In this document: in pieces, positions 13,830 to 15,311 of the stretch
Layout: each line of letters starts with the position of its first letter
How positions within the stretch are numbered: the stretch's first letter is position 1
Source of the DNA: Cyanobacteria bacterium T3Sed10_344R1
GTDB lineage: Bacteria; Cyanobacteriota; Cyanobacteriia; Phormidesmidales; Phormidesmidaceae
Direction of reading: 5' to 3'
Length of the DNA: 15,311 bases
Assembly (NCBI GenBank): GCA_003566335.1
Contig: PXDR01000156.1
Location: 1 to 15,311 of the forward strand
The notes under the pieces: model-generated
Databases searched by the model: none
The model's input: only the letters and a program-made list of their open reading frames with translations
Told to the model about the DNA's origin: nothing
Program-made: the position numbers and the translations under genes

Positions 13830-15311
13830 ATGGGGCGATTGCGCTGGCTGTTGAGTTTGACCGGGGCGCTGGTGGCCGTGGTGGCCCTGGTGATCTTGGT
13901 CGATGTGCTGGCTCGATTTCACGCGACGTTGACCTTAATTTCGCCCCTGTTGGCTAATGGGGTGCTGCTGCTGATTGGGGTGTTGCTCGTGGCGGTGATT
14001 GCCACGGGGGGGTACTACCTGCTGTTGTTCACCCGGCCCCGTCGCCGTCGCCCGCCCGCTCCACCCCGTACCCCTCAGGAAGCGGCGCGAGCCAGTCTCA
14101 GCGCGGTTGAACAACAGCTTGACCAGATTGCTGACACCGTGGCCCAACAAGCTTTGCGGGAGCAGTCCCAAGCCCTTACAGCCAGTCTGGAGCGAGGGGT
14201 GCTGCGGTTGGTGGTTTTTGGCACGGGCTCGGCGGGGAAGACCTCGTTAATTAATGCGCTGCTGGGGGAAGTGGCGGGAGAAACGGGCGCACCACTGGGC
14301 ACGACCCTAGAGCGGCAAAGTTATCCCCTCACCCTGGCGGGGGTGCCCCAAACCCTGGAGTTAGTAGATACGCCGGGGCTGGCGGAGGTGGGGCCGACGG
14401 GCACCGCCCGAGGGCAGCAGGCCCGGCAGTGGGCGACGGAGGCAGATCTGCTGCTGTTTGTCGTAGACAATGACCTGCGCCAATCGGAGTATGGGCCGCT
14501 GCGGGCGCTGCTGGCGATGGGCAAGCGTTCCCTGGTGGTACTGAATAAGACGGATCTGTATTTGGAGATGGAGGTGCGGCAGATTTGCGATCGCATCACC
14601 CAGACCCTCAGCAATCAGCTGTCCCCAGAAGATGTGGTGGCGGTGGCGGCGAATCCTAAGCCGGTGACCATGACGGACGGCGACCAGTGGCAGCCCGCCC
14701 CAGAGGTGTGGCCATTGGTGACCCGGCTGGCCCAAGTGCTGCGTCAGGAGGGAGCTGACCTAATGGCGGACAACATGCTGCTCCAGGCCCAGCGCTTACG
14801 AGATCAGGCCCGAACGGTGATTGATCAGCAGCGCCAGCAGCAGGCCGATCAGGTGATTGACCGCTTTCAGTGGATTGGGGCGGGGGTGCTGGCGGTGACG
14901 CCCCTGCCGGGGCTCGACCTGCTGGCGACGGCGGCGGTAAATGCTCAGATGGTGGTGGCCCTGGGGCAGGTCTATGGCTGTTCGGTCAGCCTGGCGGAGG
15001 GTCGGGAGCTGGCCCTGTCTTTGGCCAAGACCTTGACCAGTTTGGGGGTGGTGAAGGGGGCGCTGCAGTTGCTGTCCCTGGGCCTGCAAACGAACCTGAC
15101 CACGGTGCTGGCCGGTCGGGCGCTCCAGGGGGTGAGCGCCGCCTATTTGACCCGGATTGCCGGGAAGAGCTTTGCCCAGTATTTTCGCCAAAACCAAGAC
15201 TGGGGCGATGGCGGCATGGGGGAGGTGGTGCAAAAACAGTTTGAGCTAAACCGCCGGGAGGAGTTCGTTAAGGCGTTTGTTCAGGATGCGATCGCATCGG
15301 TTGTTCGCCCC
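13830..15311 (+). CDS. Membrane-anchored Era/YcjX-like GTPase with DUF697 domain (partial, runs off right edge)
   Basis: From the ATG at 13830 the frame is open for 494 codons to the end of the window, so the C-terminus is missing. Residues 6-28 and 40-67 are two membrane helices followed by an arginine-rich stretch (RPRRRRPP), which suggests a cytoplasmic main body. The G domain shows the P-loop GTGSAGKTS (131-139), the switch motif DTPGL (180-184) and the base-specificity motif NKTD (239-242), all intact. A coiled, Gln-rich segment (about 315-343) leads to a DUF697-type domain (344 on), with hydrophobic GVLAVTPLPGLDLLATAAV and LSLGLQT helices. DUF697 domains are found in bacterial GTPases associated with membranes or stress; the specific role is unknown. 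A strong AAGGAGG fixes the start. It is divergent from the DUF937 gene. Confidence 0.9.
   Translation, partial: MGRLRWLLSLTGALVAVVALVILVDVLARFHATLTLISPLLANGVLLLIGVLLVAVIATGGYYLLLFTRPRRRRPPAPPRTPQEAARASLSAVEQQLDQIADTVAQQALREQSQALTASLERGVLRLVVFGTGSAGKTSLINALLGEVAGETGAPLGTTLERQSYPLTLAGVPQTLELVDTPGLAEVGPTGTARGQQARQWATEADLLLFVVDNDLRQSEYGPLRALLAMGKRSLVVLNKTDLYLEMEVRQICDRITQTLSNQLSPEDVVAVAANPKPVTMTDGDQWQPAPEVWPLVTRLAQVLRQEGADLMADNMLLQAQRLRDQARTVIDQQRQQQADQVIDRFQWIGAGVLAVTPLPGLDLLATAAVNAQMVVALGQVYGCSVSLAEGRELALSLAKTLTSLGVVKGALQLLSLGLQTNLTTVLAGRALQGVSAAYLTRIAGKSFAQYFRQNQDWGDGGMGEVVQKQFELNRREEFVKAFVQDAIASVVRP

Larger units (their letters stand above)
1563..15295. repeat. Dispersed HIP1 octamers GCGATCGC, 15 copies
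   Basis: Copies start at 1563, 2468, 2671, 2948, 3679, 7101, 7661, 7833, 10463, 10715, 11205, 11864, 12549, 14587 and 15288. This density, about one per kb, is the cyanobacterial HIP1 signature. None lies in the first 1.5 kb, which includes the insertion-sequence remnant, nor between 3.7 and 7.1 kb. Confidence 0.9.

Noticed and set aside
14870..15244. Glycine-rich plus-strand frame at the right end
   Set aside because: It overlaps the GTPase gene in another frame and has a composition typical of frame-shifted GC-rich coding DNA.
1..15311. tRNA, rRNA, CRISPR array, prophage or toxin-antitoxin module
   Set aside because: I looked on both strands and found no cloverleaf-like sequence, rRNA segment, repeat-spacer array, phage structural gene or paired small toxin/antitoxin genes.

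Overview
The window reads as chromosomal DNA from a cyanobacterium. The main sign is the octamer GCGATCGC (HIP1, the palindrome over-represented in many cyanobacterial genomes), which I counted 15 times in 15.3 kb on both sides of gene borders. The gene families agree: a cyanobacterial-type family-57 glycoside hydrolase, a DUF937 protein, a long pentapeptide-repeat protein, a membrane-anchored GTPase with a DUF697 tail, and a Fe superoxide dismutase. The genus cannot be fixed from the sequence; a filamentous Leptolyngbya-like organism is only a guess.

Layout, left to right. (1) 1-1000: the acidic C-terminal end of an unrecognised gene with a strong terminator, then a 3'-truncated IS1634-type transposase on the minus strand. 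(2) 1047-3990: three plus-strand genes: a cytochrome b6-like membrane protein that lacks one usual heme-ligand histidine, a small unrecognised protein, and a GH57 hydrolase. (3) 4182-6710: an eight-helix membrane protein with a Pro/Glu-rich loop, then a gene 51 bp away for a helix-turn-helix protein with a very acidic middle and a distinct C-terminal domain, then a small two-helix membrane protein. (4) 6776-8104, minus strand: a protein with the architecture of a large serine recombinase whose catalytic serine and arginines all appear replaced. (5) 8452-11491: a pentapeptide-repeat protein, an orphan soluble histidine kinase and a lipoprotein with two LprI-like domains. (6) 11516-13668: a GNAT acetyltransferase (minus), sodB (plus) and a DUF937 protein (minus); the sodB-DUF937 convergent gap holds a long hairpin. 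(7) 13830 to the right edge: a GTPase that continues beyond the window.

No single pathway joins the genes. Most look like independently transcribed housekeeping or conserved-hypothetical genes; the best operon candidate is 4182-6362. I find no CRISPR array, rRNA, tRNA, prophage or defence island. The observations most worth following are the catalytically degenerate recombinase, the cytochrome b with an altered heme site, the HTH/acidic/C-terminal-domain protein beside an output-less sensor-like membrane protein, and the repeat-and-dyad-rich region upstream of sodB.
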